From: an uncultured Pelagibacteraceae bacterium
GTDB taxonomy: Bacteria; Pseudomonadota; Alphaproteobacteria; Pelagibacterales; Pelagibacteraceae
Length of the DNA: 14,439 nt
Reading direction: 5' to 3'
NCBI GenBank assembly: GCA_902565325.1
Contig: CACFEM010000019.1
Span: forward strand, 1-14,439
A model generated the notes under the pieces. The model did not search any database. It was not told the origin of the DNA and saw nothing but the letters and a program-made list of their open reading frames with translations. A program made the translations under genes and the position numbers. This document shows, one piece after another, positions 6,444-14,439 of this stretch (its first letter is position 1; each line of letters starts with the position of its first letter).

Positions 6444-8516
6444 TTATTCAGTAGCTTGTTTCATAGAGAGTTTAACTTTGCCTCTATCAAAACCAATCAC
6501 TTTAACTTTTACTTCGTCGCCTTCTTTAACAACGTCAGTGACTTTAGCAACTCTTTTATCTGCAAGTTCTGAGATATGAACTAGTCCATCTTGTTTTCCT
6601 AAGAAATTAACAAATGCACCAAACTCCATAATCTTCATTACTTTACCAGAATAAATTTTATTTAATTCAGCTTTTGCAGTGATGTCTTTAATCATTTGCA
6701 TTGCGATGTTTCTAGACTCCTCATCAGGAGCAGCAACTGTTACTACACCTTCATCATTTACATCTACTTTAGCACCTGATTTTTCAACAATCTCTCTTAT
6801 AGTAGCTCCACCTTTTCCAATCACAGCTGCAATGTCTTTTTTATCAACATTAACTTGTTCCATTTTTGGAGTGTGTTTTCCAACATCTTCTCTCGAAGCC
6901 GATAATGCTTTATTCATTTCACCTAAGATATGAACTCTTCCATCTTTAGCTTGGCTTAATGCCTGCTCCATAATTTCAAAAGTAATACCTGTAATTTTAA
7001 TATCCATTTGAAGAGAAGTAATTCCATCTTTAGTTCCAGCAACTTTAAAGTCCATATCTCCTAAGTGATCTTCGTCACCTAAAATATCTGATAGAACACT
7101 AAAATCATCACCCTCTTTAATTAAACCCATTGCAATACCAGCAACTGGTTCTTTTATCGGTACTCCAGCATCCATTAATGCTAGAGAAGTTCCACAAACA
7201 GTAGCCATTGAAGAAGAACCATTAGATTCGGTAATCTCTGAAACTACTCTAAAAGTATATGGAAACGCTTCTTTTGTTGGTAATGAAGAATTAATTGCTC
7301 TCCATGCTAGTTTACCATGTCCTATTTCTCTTCTACCAGTTCCAATTCTACCAGTTTCTCCAACTGAAAAAGGAGGAAAATTGTAGTGAAGCATAAATCG
7401 TTCCCTTTGAAGTCCATCTAAACTTTCAATTCTTTGCTCGTCATCAGATGTTCCTAAAGTTGCTACAACAATCGCTTGAGTTTCTCCTCTAGTAAATAAT
7501 GCAGAACCGTGCGCTCTTGGTAAAACACCAACTTCACATTCTATTGGTCTTACATCTGACAAACCTCTTCCATCAATTCTATTTTTGTTTTTTAGAATGT
7601 CTGTTCTAACAATTGATTTTTCAAGATTTTTTAACTGACTGTTAACATCAAGATCTGTGTAGTTTTCATTTTCCTCATAAAGCTTTTTAGCCTTATCAGT
7701 AATCTCTGAAATCTGATTTGATCTATCTTGTTTATCTCTTGTTGCAAAAGCTTTCTTAAGATCTTCTGTGAAAGTTTCCTCAAGTTTTTTCTTAACTTCA
7801 GATAAATCTTTTTTCTCAACTGTCCACTCAGGTTTTCTACATTCTTTTGCAAGTTCCTCAATCATTTCAATCACTGGAACAAAACCTTCGTGACCAAATT
7901 TGACTGCATTTAACATTTCTTCCTCTGTTAAACCACTTGCTTCAGACTCAACCATAAGCACAGCATCTTTTGTTCCTGCTACAACTAAATCTAATTTTGA
8001 TTTTTCTAATTCTGCTTTAGATGGGTTTAAAACATATTTTCCATCTATAAAGCCAACTCTTGAAGCACCTACAGGACCCATAAATGGCATTCCTGATATG
8101 GCTAAAGCTGCTGAAGATGCAGTGATTGATAAAATATCTGGTTCATTTTCTTTATCATATGAAATTACTGTTGGTAATAACTGTACTTCGTTTTTAAATT
8201 CATCTGGAAACAAAGGTCTGATTGGTCTGTCAATTAATCTAGAGATTAATGTTTCGCTTTCAGTTGGTCTTGCTTCTCTTTTAAAATATCCACCTGGGAT
8301 TTTTCCTGCTGCATAATATTTTTCTTGATAATTTACAGATAAAGGAAAGTAATCCATATCAGGATTTACTTTTTTTGCTCCCACAACTGTTGCTAGTACG
8401 ACTGTCTCTCCACATGTTGCGATTATTGCACCGTCTGCCTGTCTTGCTACTTTACCTGTTTCTAAACTTATCTTCTTTCCCGCTACTTCAATTTCCTTCT
8501 TATATACTTTAAACAT
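6444..8516 (-). CDS. pnp: Polyribonucleotide nucleotidyltransferase (PNPase)
   Basis: The 690-residue enzyme degrades RNA 3'-to-5' with phosphate in the cytoplasm. Domain order is complete: first RNase PH domain (about 12-145, [25 protein letters not shown]), linker helices, second RNase PH domain (about 320-545), KH domain (about 555-620, [14 protein letters not shown] with GKGG) and S1 domain (621-690, ending [12 protein letters not shown]). The second core carries [25 protein letters not shown] catalytic aspartates. Length is slightly under the usual 700-710. It follows rpsO, as in most proteobacteria. The 57-base spacer has an unusual purine-rich near-repeat and no clean Shine-Dalgarno, and a short overlapping reading frame starts in it. 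The start [15 protein letters not shown] fits the family. Transcription ends at the hairpin beyond 6444. Confidence 0.97.
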   Translation of the reverse strand: MFKVYKKEIEVAGKKISLETGKVARQADGAIIATCGETVVLATVVGAKKVNPDMDYFPLSVNYQEKYYAAGKIPGGYFKREARPTESETLISRLIDRPIRPLFPDEFKNEVQLLPTVISYDKENEPDILSITASSAALAISGMPFMGPVGASRVGFIDGKYVLNPSKAELEKSKLDLVVAGTKDAVLMVESEASGLTEEEMLNAVKFGHEGFVPVIEMIEELAKECRKPEWTVEKKDLSEVKKKLEETFTEDLKKAFATRDKQDRSNQISEITDKAKKLYEENENYTDLDVNSQLKNLEKSIVRTDILKNKNRIDGRGLSDVRPIECEVGVLPRAHGSALFTRGETQAIVVATLGTSDDEQRIESLDGLQRERFMLHYNFPPFSVGETGRIGTGRREIGHGKLAWRAINSSLPTKEAFPYTFRVVSEITESNGSSSMATVCGTSLALMDAGVPIKEPVAGIAMGLIKEGDDFSVLSDILGDEDHLGDMDFKVAGTKDGITSLQMDIKITGITFEIMEQALSQAKDGRVHILGEMNKALSASREDVGKHTPKMEQVNVDKKDIAAVIGKGGATIREIVEKSGAKVDVNDEGVVTVAAPDEESRNIAMQMIKDITAKAELNKIYSGKVMKIMEFGAFVNFLGKQDGLVHISELADKRVAKVTDVVKEGDEVKVKVIGFDRGKVKLSMKQATE

Positions 8517-8551
8517 TTCATTTCCATTTCGTTTCGTTCGTTTCGTTCCAT
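8483..8551 (-). other. Possible 22-codon upstream reading frame overlapping the pnp start
   Basis: An ATG at 8551 opens a frame reading [20 protein letters not shown] and ending at TAG 8485-8483. It overlaps the first 34 bases of pnp in another frame. The start lies inside the near-repeat, and further in-frame ATGs occur along it. Translation would compete with pnp initiation, but there is no evidence for it beyond the open frame, so this may be chance. Confidence 0.2.
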
Positions 8552-8560
8552 TCCGTTCTA
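8517..8560 (-). repeat. Purine-rich GAACG/GAATG-like near-repeat in the pnp leader
   Basis: On the minus strand, from the rpsO stop towards pnp, the spacer is a run of degenerate units (AACGG, AATGG, AACGA, AACGA, AACGA, AATGG, AATGA) consisting almost only of A and G with periodic C or T. It borders the pnp ATG and replaces a normal Shine-Dalgarno. No other spacer in the window looks like this. Confidence 0.6.
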
Positions 8561-8573
8561 TCTATCTTGACTT

Positions 8574-8822
8574 CTATTTTCTTAAATTCAATTTCGACAG
8601 TACATTTTTGTAAGAATCCATTTTATTTTTCTTTAGGTATTCTAACAATTTCTTTCTTCTATTTACCGCTCTCAACAATCCAACAGATGAATGTTTATCC
8701 TTTTTGAATTGCTTAATATGTTTAGAGAGAGTTTCAATTTTCTCTGTTAGCAAAGCGATTTGTATCTCTGAAGATCCAGTATCTTTATCATGCATTGCTA
8801 ATTCTTGTGCCTTTTTGTTCAT
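8574..8822 (-). CDS. rpsO: 30S ribosomal protein S15
   Basis: The 82-residue protein has the S15 signature: DTGSSEIQIALLTEKIETLSKH, then KKDKHSSVGLLRAVNRRKKLLEYLKK. It binds 16S rRNA in the central domain early in small-subunit assembly. It is about seven residues shorter at the N-terminus than the usual 89. An in-frame TAG five codons before the ATG, and AGGAAG just upstream, fix the start, so this is a real trimming. It lies 12 bases after rbfA and directly before pnp. No separate promoter is seen, so it is probably read from the nusA transcript. Confidence 0.96.
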   Translation of the reverse strand: MNKKAQELAMHDKDTGSSEIQIALLTEKIETLSKHIKQFKKDKHSSVGLLRAVNRRKKLLEYLKKNKMDSYKNVLSKLNLRK

Positions 8823-8834
8823 GCCTCTTTCTTC

Positions 8835-9203
8835 CTATTTATTTGTTTGTTTTATTAAGTTTTCTATTTTTTCCGCATACTCAAAAGATTCGTCTTTTCT
8901 AAAAAGTAATTTTGGTAAAAATTTCATAACCACTTTTTGTGATAAAATTTTTCTAATTAAAAATGAGTATTCCTTTAAAATATTAATTGTTTCCTCAGCA
9001 TCTTTTCCTCCCAATGGAAGAACATATGCTTTAGCAATTTTTAAATCAGGACTCATTCTAACCTCAGTAACCGTTATAGTATTTGTTTCTAAATTTGGCA
9101 CCTTAGCCTCATTCCTTATAAAAATCATGCTTAAAGACTGCTTAATCATTTCACCTACTCTTAACTGCCTTTGTGACACTGGTTTTCCAATTCTATCTGC
9201 CAT
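8835..9203 (-). CDS. rbfA: 30S ribosome-binding factor RbfA
   Basis: The 122-residue KH-like protein helps mature the 5' end of 16S rRNA and acts on the 30S subunit, especially in the cold. Family features are visible: RQLRVGEMIKQSLSMIF near the N-terminus, ITVTEVRMSPDLKIAKAYVLPLG in the middle, and the KFLPKLLFRKDESFEYAEKIENLI block at the C-terminus. Its ATG shares one base with the infB stop (TAATG), and rpsO follows 12 bases after its stop. The truB gene that usually separates rbfA and rpsO is missing here. Confidence 0.95.
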   Translation of the reverse strand: MADRIGKPVSQRQLRVGEMIKQSLSMIFIRNEAKVPNLETNTITVTEVRMSPDLKIAKAYVLPLGGKDAEETINILKEYSFLIRKILSQKVVMKFLPKLLFRKDESFEYAEKIENLIKQTNK

Positions 9204-11422
9204 TAAATTGACCTCTCAGTAGATGTAACACTAAAAGCCTCTATTGTGTCATTTTTTTGGAAATCCATATAATCTTTAACTGTAATTCCGCATTCTTGAC
9301 CATCACTTACCTGTTTTACTTGGTTTTTTTCTCTAAATATTGTTGAAACTTTTCCAGTATAAATAATAGCACCGTCTCTGATTATTCTTACATCTGAAGT
9401 ACTATTAATTTCTCCTTCAGTTACTTTTGAACCAGCAACTTTACCTGCACCTGAAACTTTAAATATTTCTAAAATTTGTGCAGTACCAGTAATTTTTTCT
9501 TGTACATCGGGTGCCAATAATCCTGACATTCTTTGTTTTATGTAATCTAGAACTTCATAAATAATGTTGTATGAAGATATTTTTATCTTCTCATTTTCAG
9601 CAAGTTTTTTTGCTTCTTTACTTGGTTTAACATTGAAAGCAATTAATACTGCATTTGAAGCTTTCGCTAATGTAACGTCTGTCTCAGTTACCATTCCAAT
9701 ATCTGCTAAAATTATTTTAGGTTTAACTTCATCATGTTTGATTTGACTAATTGCATTTTTGATTGCTTCAGATGATCCATGTACATCAGATTTAATTATT
9801 AAATTTAATTCTTCAGTAGATTTATCTGAAAAAGCAGAGTCTTGAGTTGCAAAAGTTAGTGGATTTTTTCCATCCTTACTCTCTTGAGCTCTATTTTCAC
9901 TCAGTGTCTTAGCTTCTTTTTCTGTGTCAAGAACAATAAAATCGTCTCCAGCTTTGGCTGCACCATTTATTCCTAAAATTTCAACAGGAGTAGAAGGTGA
10001 TGCTTCATTAATATTTTTACCTTTATCATTAATAATAGCTCTTACTTTTCCCCACTTTAAACCACTTACAAAAAAATCACCTCTCTTAAGTGTTCCAGTT
10101 GTTACAATTATATTTGCAACTGGACCTCTACCAACATCAATTTTTGACTCTAAAACTATGCCTGTAGCTTTAGATTCATAATCCGTTTTAAGATCTAAAA
10201 TCTCTGCTTGTAGTATTATTGATTCTACTAATTTATCTAAGTTTTGTTTTGTTTTAGTTGAAATCTCAACCATTAAAGTATCACCAGATAAATCTTCAGC
10301 AATTAATTCATGCTCTAATAATTGATTTTTTATTTTCTGAGGATCTGCCTCTGGCAAATCGCATTTATTTATTGCTACAACTATTGGAACATTTGCAGCT
10401 TTAGCATGTTTAATAGACTCAACTGTTTGAGGTTTAACTCCATCATCAGCAGCAACTACTAAAACAACTACGTCTGTTAATTTTGATCCTCTTGCTCTCA
10501 TTTCTGTAAATGCAGCATGACCTGGGGTATCAATAAATGTTAATTTATTACCCTGACTTTCAATTTGATAAGCTCCAATATGTTGTGTTATTCCTCCAAA
10601 TTCTCCTGAAACTACATTCGCACTTCTAAGTACATCTAGTACTGATGTTTTGCCATGATCCACATGACCCATGACGGTAACTATTGGTGGTCGATTTTTT
10701 AAATTTTCTGTTCTTGAAGCTTTTATTTTTTGAATTATTTCTTCTGCTTTTTCTTCCCTAATTGGATTGTGACCAAATTCTTTAACTAAATATTCCGCAG
10801 TATCTGCAGCTAATGTTTGATTGATAGTCACAGTAACACCCATACCAAATAAATGCTTAATTACATTGCTTGATTGTTCAGCCATTCTATTTGCAAGTTC
10901 TCTTACTGTGATTGCTTCAGGAATATTGACATCTCTTTTAATTGGTTTTAAATTTTCATGAGTATCATCTCTTGTTGCATTTTTAATTTCTTTTTGTCTT
11001 GCTCTCTTTACTGATGCTAAACTTCTTTGTTTTGCATCAATCTCATCACTTAGTGCTCTTGATACAGTTAATTTTAACTCTCTCTTCTTTGTTCCTGCTT
11101 TTAAAGTTTTTCTATCTTTGTTTTCACTATCTCCTTTAAGTCGTTTAGTAGCTCTTTGCTCTGCTAGTTTTCTCTTTTCAAAATCGTTTGTTATAGGGGG
11201 TGATTTAGGATTAAATGAAGGTTTTAATGGTGTTCCTCTGTTGAAAGTTGAGGTTGTTCTTGGCTTATTTGTAGTAGATCTAAATGATCCTCCTCTACTC
11301 GAGAATTTTCCAGTTTGTTTTTCAATTACTACAGAATTTTTTCCTTGTGATTTAGCAATCTCAATGTTCTTGATTGATTTTTTGGCTGAGCCTGAAATTG
11401 TTAATTTTGTTTTTTTCTCCAT
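9203..11422 (-). CDS. infB: Translation initiation factor IF-2
   Basis: The 739-residue GTPase places initiator tRNA on the ribosome. The N-terminal 160 residues are basic and low in complexity (SRGGSFRSTTNKPRTTS region), then the IF2_N domain (about 165-220, ITVRELANRMAEQSSNVIKHL). The G domain shows G1 GHVDHGKT (252-259), G3 DTPGH (298-302) and G4 NKCD (352-355). Domains II, III and IV follow, including VSGAGKVAGSKVTEGEI near the C-terminus. Length is ordinary for a shortened N-terminus. It begins 10 bases after the nusA stop. A GAGG lies only one base before the ATG, too close for a normal Shine-Dalgarno, but an in-frame TGA two codons upstream leaves no earlier start, so coupling to nusA is likely. 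The YlxR-type gene often found between nusA and infB is absent. Confidence 0.97.
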   Translation of the reverse strand: MEKKTKLTISGSAKKSIKNIEIAKSQGKNSVVIEKQTGKFSSRGGSFRSTTNKPRTTSTFNRGTPLKPSFNPKSPPITNDFEKRKLAEQRATKRLKGDSENKDRKTLKAGTKKRELKLTVSRALSDEIDAKQRSLASVKRARQKEIKNATRDDTHENLKPIKRDVNIPEAITVRELANRMAEQSSNVIKHLFGMGVTVTINQTLAADTAEYLVKEFGHNPIREEKAEEIIQKIKASRTENLKNRPPIVTVMGHVDHGKTSVLDVLRSANVVSGEFGGITQHIGAYQIESQGNKLTFIDTPGHAAFTEMRARGSKLTDVVVLVVAADDGVKPQTVESIKHAKAANVPIVVAINKCDLPEADPQKIKNQLLEHELIAEDLSGDTLMVEISTKTKQNLDKLVESIILQAEILDLKTDYESKATGIVLESKIDVGRGPVANIIVTTGTLKRGDFFVSGLKWGKVRAIINDKGKNINEASPSTPVEILGINGAAKAGDDFIVLDTEKEAKTLSENRAQESKDGKNPLTFATQDSAFSDKSTEELNLIIKSDVHGSSEAIKNAISQIKHDEVKPKIILADIGMVTETDVTLAKASNAVLIAFNVKPSKEAKKLAENEKIKISSYNIIYEVLDYIKQRMSGLLAPDVQEKITGTAQILEIFKVSGAGKVAGSKVTEGEINSTSDVRIIRDGAIIYTGKVSTIFREKNQVKQVSDGQECGITVKDYMDFQKNDTIEAFSVTSTERSI

Positions 11423-11432
11423 ACCTCATCAC

Positions 11433-12986
11433 TCAATCTTTATAAACAATGTTTCTGGCAGACATAATTAGTTCATCCGCTTCTTCTTTAGATAAAGCAA
11501 AATCTTCCAGATAACCTTGGATTTTCACTCTCTCACCTTTAACCACGTCATAACCACCAGTTAATTCATCAGATGCTAAGTCTGCAAAATCTTCTAAACT
11601 TAAAATTTTTTGTTCACCAAGTGTGACCAACATTCCTGGTGTTAATCCCTTTAAATTAATCAAGGCATCTTCCAGACCTAATTCTTTAATTCTCTGAGAA
11701 ATATCCTCTTGATCCTTTTCATGAAACTCTTTAGCTCTGTCTATCAATGCTTTGGCAGTATCTTCTTCTATGCCTTCAATCTTCATTAAATTTTCAGCTG
11801 AACTATCTTTAATGTCACCAATAGTTGAAAAACCCTCAGCAACAAGTAACTGACCCAACGTTTCATCTAACTCTAAATTTTTTACAAAGTTCTCTGTTTT
11901 TTCTTTAAATTCTAATTGTCTTCGTTCAGAGTCTTCTGCATCTGTCATTATATTAATTTCATAATTTAAGAGTTTTGTCGCAAGTCTTACATTTTGACCT
12001 CTTCTTCCAATTGCTTTACTTAAATTTTCCTCGGTAAGAATTACATCAAGTTTTTTTCTTTCACTGTCAACGTTAACTCTTTGTACTTCAGCAGGGGATA
12101 ACGCATTTGAAACCAAAATAGCAGGATCTTCTGACCAATTAACTATATCAATTTTCTCTCCTTGAAGTTCATTTACAACAGCTTGAACTCTTGAGCCTCT
12201 CATACCTACACAAGCACCTACTGGGTCTAGAGATGTATCAACTGCTTTAACACATATTTTAGCTCTACTTCCAGGATCTCTTGAAGAAGATTTAATTTCT
12301 ATTAGTCCATCATAAATTTCGGGAACCTCTTGAACAAAAAGCTTTTCCATAAATTTAGGATGAGCTCTAGATAGAAATATTTGTTGCCCTCTAGGTTCTC
12401 TTCTAACATCATAACAATAAGCTTTTATACGATCACCTGCTTTAATATTTTCACGAGGTATTAATTCATTTTTTTGAATTATTGCTTCAGTTCTTCCTAA
12501 ATCAACAATTACATTTCCAAATTCTAGTCTCTTTACAATTCCACTTAAAATAGTGTCTTTCTTATCAATAAAATCATTAAATTGTCTTTCTCTTTCAGCT
12601 TCTCTTACATTGAAACTAATCACCTGCTTTGCGGTTTGCGCAGCTATTCTTCCAAAATCAAATGAAGGAAGTGGCTGTAATACTTCGTCACCAATAGACT
12701 TATCTTTGTTTAATTCATTTAAATTAATTGCATCTTCCAATTTTATCTCTGTATTTGCATTTTCAGGATTTTCAGCAATTATCAATTTTCTAAAAAGCTC
12801 AATATCTCCATTATCTCTATTTATAGAAACTTTAATTTCATTTTCCTGTCCAAATTTTGATTTTGCAGCTTTAGCAATACCTGTTTCCATAGAACTTATA
12901 ATTAATTCTTTATCTATTGATTTTTCTAAAGCTACAGCTTCAGCAATTCTCAATAATTCAAGTTTATCTGCTCTTTTATTTAACAT
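11433..12986 (-). CDS. nusA: Transcription termination/antitermination factor NusA
   Basis: The product is taken as 517 residues, starting at MLNKRADKLELLRIAEAVALEK, the normal NusA N-terminus. An in-frame ATG at 13025 would add 13 residues (MGFSPFFFGANKI) that are simply the read-through of a terminator-like hairpin, so it was rejected. Domains: N-terminal RNA-polymerase-binding domain (1-115), S1 (about 144-208, VKRLEFGNVIVDLGRTEAII), and tandem KH domains with GMRG (261-264) and GRRG (327-330). The C-terminal part holds helix-hairpin-helix-like repeats (LLVAEGFSTIGDI, KIEGIEEDTAKALI). NusA binds RNA polymerase and modulates pausing, termination and antitermination. GGAG at 13001-12998, 11 bases ahead, is the ribosome binding site and abuts the hairpin's U-tract. 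It is first gene of nusA-infB-rbfA-rpsO-pnp; rimP, usually before it, is not here. Confidence 0.95.
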   Translation of the reverse strand: MLNKRADKLELLRIAEAVALEKSIDKELIISSMETGIAKAAKSKFGQENEIKVSINRDNGDIELFRKLIIAENPENANTEIKLEDAINLNELNKDKSIGDEVLQPLPSFDFGRIAAQTAKQVISFNVREAERERQFNDFIDKKDTILSGIVKRLEFGNVIVDLGRTEAIIQKNELIPRENIKAGDRIKAYCYDVRREPRGQQIFLSRAHPKFMEKLFVQEVPEIYDGLIEIKSSSRDPGSRAKICVKAVDTSLDPVGACVGMRGSRVQAVVNELQGEKIDIVNWSEDPAILVSNALSPAEVQRVNVDSERKKLDVILTEENLSKAIGRRGQNVRLATKLLNYEINIMTDAEDSERRQLEFKEKTENFVKNLELDETLGQLLVAEGFSTIGDIKDSSAENLMKIEGIEEDTAKALIDRAKEFHEKDQEDISQRIKELGLEDALINLKGLTPGMLVTLGEQKILSLEDFADLASDELTGGYDVVKGERVKIQGYLEDFALSKEEADELIMSARNIVYKD

Positions 12987-13001
12987 AATTTTGTTTGCTC
13001 C

Positions 13002-13028
13002 AAAAAAAAATGGGCTGAAGCCCATTTT
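13002..13028 (-). terminator. Terminator-like hairpin immediately before the nusA ribosome binding site
   Basis: On the minus strand AAAATGGGC (13028-13020), loop TTCA, GCCCATTTT (13015-13007) is a perfect 9-bp stem with nine T in total (13010-13002). GGAG, the nusA Shine-Dalgarno, begins at the next base. It can terminate metK transcripts, and it also lies inside the predicted leader of nusA, where it would act as an attenuator. Confidence 0.85.
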
Positions 13029-13051
13029 GTAAAGTTCAATAATGTAGTTGC

Positions 13052-13079
13052 AATATAGTAAAGTTTTTTTTTAATTCAA
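13052..13079 (-). promoter_or_regulatory. Predicted promoter of the nusA operon
   Basis: TTGAAT (13079-13074) and TATATT (13057-13052) are separated by 16 bases on the minus strand. Transcription would start near 13045, upstream of the terminator-like hairpin, giving a leader of about 60 bases to the nusA ATG. In AT-rich DNA the match alone is moderate evidence; its place between metK and nusA makes it credible. Confidence 0.5.
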
Positions 13080-13085
13080 CAGAAA

Positions 13086-14255
13086 CTATTTAGAAAAAAC
13101 CTTAGTTTTATCAGTTTTTTCCCATGAAAATGAACCATTTTCTTCAGGTGCTCTACCAAAATGACCATAGGCGGCTGTTTTTTCATATATTGGTTTATTT
13201 AAATTCAACATTTCTCTGATACCTCTAGGGCTCAAATCAAAATTTTCTTTAATCTTTTCTACAACAAATTTATTTTTATCTAGATCGTTATCAAATAAAT
13301 CAACATAAATAGATAATGGTTTTGATACGCCAATTGCATAAGCTAACTGAATTAAACACTTTTCAGAAATTTTAGAACCAACAACATTTTTAGCAATATA
13401 TCTTGCCGCATAAGCCGCTGATCTGTCAACTTTTGTTGGATCTTTTCCTGAAAAAGCACCACCACCATGAGGTGCGGCTCCACCATAAGTATCAACAATA
13501 ATTTTTCTACCTGTCAAACCACAATCTCCATCTGGCCCACCAATTACAAAGTTTCCTGTAGGATTTACATAAAACTCGTCCTCATTAAAACCATCAAGAA
13601 AATTTTCAGGAATAGACTTTAACATATAAGGTCTCAGTAAATCTCTGACTTGCGATTGATTAACATCTGGTGAATGCTGTGAAGATATAACTACAGATTT
13701 TACTTTAGAAGGTTTTCCATCAACATATTCAAATGTTACCTGACTTTTTGAATCTGGTTCAATATTTTTTAATTTTCCAGATTTTCTATCTTCAGCCATT
13801 AATCTTAAGATTTTATGAGAATAATGAATTGGTGCTGGCATTAAAACATCTGTTTCATTACAAGCATAACCAAACATAATACCTTGGTCTCCAGCTCCTT
13901 CATCTTTATTTCCTGAAGAGTCCACTCCGATAGCAATATCAGCTGATTGGGAATGTAAATGACTTTCAATTTTTGTAGCTTCTTTCCAAGTAAAGCCTTC
14001 TTGGTCATAACCAATATCTTTTATACAATTTCTTACTTTTTCAATTAATTCATCTTTTTTAATTTCTGGTCCTCTTACTTCACCGGCTAAAACAACTTTA
14101 TTTGTCGTAGTAAGTGTTTCGCAAGCAACTCTAGAATATGGATCTCCAGAAATAAAACTATCAACAACCATATCTGAAATCCTATCAGACACTTTATCTG
14201 GGTGTCCCTCGGAGACAGACTCACTTGTGAAAATATAATTTTTTAAATTACTCAT
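13086..14255 (-). CDS. metK: S-adenosylmethionine synthetase
   Basis: The 389-residue enzyme makes S-adenosylmethionine from methionine and ATP. Signatures are complete: [16 protein letters not shown] with H18, [12 protein letters not shown] (from 120), [11 protein letters not shown] (241-251) and the phosphate loop [21 protein letters not shown] (264-284). Length is normal. It starts inside the end of lnt (eight-base overlap), so the two are read from one message. There is no room for a SAM-responsive leader directly before it, and I see none. Downstream are a promoter-like sequence and the hairpin before nusA. The HTH regulator gene that often lies between lnt and metK in alphaproteobacteria, and trmB/rimP after it, are not present. 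Confidence 0.97.
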   Translation of the reverse strand: MSNLKNYIFTSESVSEGHPDKVSDRISDMVVDSFISGDPYSRVACETLTTTNKVVLAGEVRGPEIKKDELIEKVRNCIKDIGYDQEGFTWKEATKIESHLHSQSADIAIGVDSSGNKDEGAGDQGIMFGYACNETDVLMPAPIHYSHKILRLMAEDRKSGKLKNIEPDSKSQVTFEYVDGKPSKVKSVVISSQHSPDVNQSQVRDLLRPYMLKSIPENFLDGFNEDEFYVNPTGNFVIGGPDGDCGLTGRKIIVDTYGGAAPHGGGAFSGKDPTKVDRSAAYAARYIAKNVVGSKISEKCLIQLAYAIGVSKPLSIYVDLFDNDLDKNKFVVEKIKENFDLSPRGIREMLNLNKPIYEKTAAYGHFGRAPEENGSFSWEKTDKTKVFSK

Positions 14256-14439
14256 TTTTACGTTTCTTAAATGAAAATATTAAAAAAATATACAACAAAA
14301 TTATAAATCCAAAAATTTTATTTCCAAATTTTGAAAACAGGCTCATCTGAATTTTTCTTGACTCACTTAAATCTATATAACCAGATTTATTAATATCGAC
14401 TTTTTGCTCAATAACTCCCATCGGGTTAATAATTGCTGT
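14248..14439 (-). CDS. lnt: Apolipoprotein N-acyltransferase, C-terminal end (5' part outside window)
   Basis: Sixty-three codons plus a TAA are open to the window edge. They read [20 protein letters not shown], then YIDLSES and MSLFSKFGN, then a hydrophobic stretch ([15 protein letters not shown]) and KKRKNE at the end. The start matches the end of the nitrilase domain of Lnt (AIIxPxGxI, then a short line ending GxID), and the FSKFGN segment followed by a last transmembrane helix is the Lnt C-terminal layout. Lnt adds the third acyl chain to lipoproteins in the inner membrane. Its position right before metK is the known alphaproteobacterial order. The eight-base overlap with metK is seen directly. 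Only about an eighth of the protein is visible. Confidence 0.75.
   Translation of the reverse strand, partial: TAIINPMGVIEQKVDINKSGYIDLSESRKIQMSLFSKFGNKIFGFIILLYIFLIFSFKKRKNE

Noticed and set aside
7900..8316. A 138-codon plus-strand frame antisense to pnp
   Set aside because: Lies wholly opposite a conserved RNase PH domain; its composition (Ser/Thr/Ile rich) is the usual shadow.
8704..9222. A 172-codon plus-strand open frame antisense to rpsO and rbfA
   Set aside because: It mirrors two clear genes in a strand where complementary stops are rare, has no domain I recognise and no leader signal.
12987..13025. A 13-residue N-terminal extension of NusA from an ATG at 13025
   Set aside because: The extension is the translation of the hairpin and its U-tract; the family N-terminus and the GGAG site support 12986.
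12553..13032. A 159-codon plus-strand frame antisense to nusA
   Set aside because: Shadow of the NusA N-terminal domain; it ends in the terminator hairpin and shows no ribosome binding site.
14256..14439. A SAM riboswitch in front of metK
   Set aside because: The region is the coding end of lnt, open to the window edge, and shows no conserved leader structure.

Overview
This window looks like a piece of a streamlined, strongly AT-rich alphaproteobacterial chromosome, most likely from the SAR11/Pelagibacterales group. The grounds are AT-rich codon choice, very short or overlapping gene junctions, and a gene order seen in alphaproteobacteria: a Fur/Irr-type regulator divergent from fabA-fabB-fabI, and lnt-metK next to nusA-infB-rbfA-rpsO-pnp. 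The assignment is inference from gene content. I see no mobile elements, CRISPR arrays, rRNA or tRNA genes.

Layout. Positions 1-834 (+): the 3' end of a ThiF/MoeB/HesA-family adenylyltransferase gene, overlapped by a gene for a small exported SH3-domain protein. Positions 831-3241 (-): a three-gene redox unit, read as rubrerythrin -> GlpC/HdrB-like iron-sulfur protein -> DUF3501 protein. It has a strong promoter and Shine-Dalgarno in front of rubrerythrin, and an odd hairpin after it. Positions 3347-3775 (-): an Irr-like Fur-family regulator. Positions 3869-6369 (+): fabA-fabB-fabI, the set for unsaturated fatty acid synthesis plus enoyl-ACP reduction. A terminator hairpin at about 6388-6420 separates fabI from pnp, which converges on it.

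Positions 6444-14439 (-) hold the information-processing block, transcribed right to left: lnt (C-terminal end only), metK, then nusA, infB, rbfA, rpsO and pnp. Junctions are nearly gapless. The exceptions are the metK-nusA interval, which holds a predicted promoter and a hairpin-plus-U-tract directly in front of the nusA ribosome binding site, and the rpsO-pnp spacer, which holds a purine-rich near-repeat. The companions often found in this cluster in other alphaproteobacteria (trmB, rimP, a YlxR gene, truB) are absent from these positions.

How the genes may work together. The regulator has a near-perfect palindrome just upstream of its own start, shared with the fabA promoter region. A related sequence sits beside the -35 box of the rubrerythrin promoter. 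I infer that iron/heme status, sensed by the Irr-like protein, controls both the rubrerythrin/Fe-S/DUF3501 unit and possibly unsaturated fatty acid synthesis. The rubrerythrin-Fe-S-DUF3501 unit is the part of the window closest to an undescribed system. The nusA leader hairpin is the best candidate for RNA-level feedback control.
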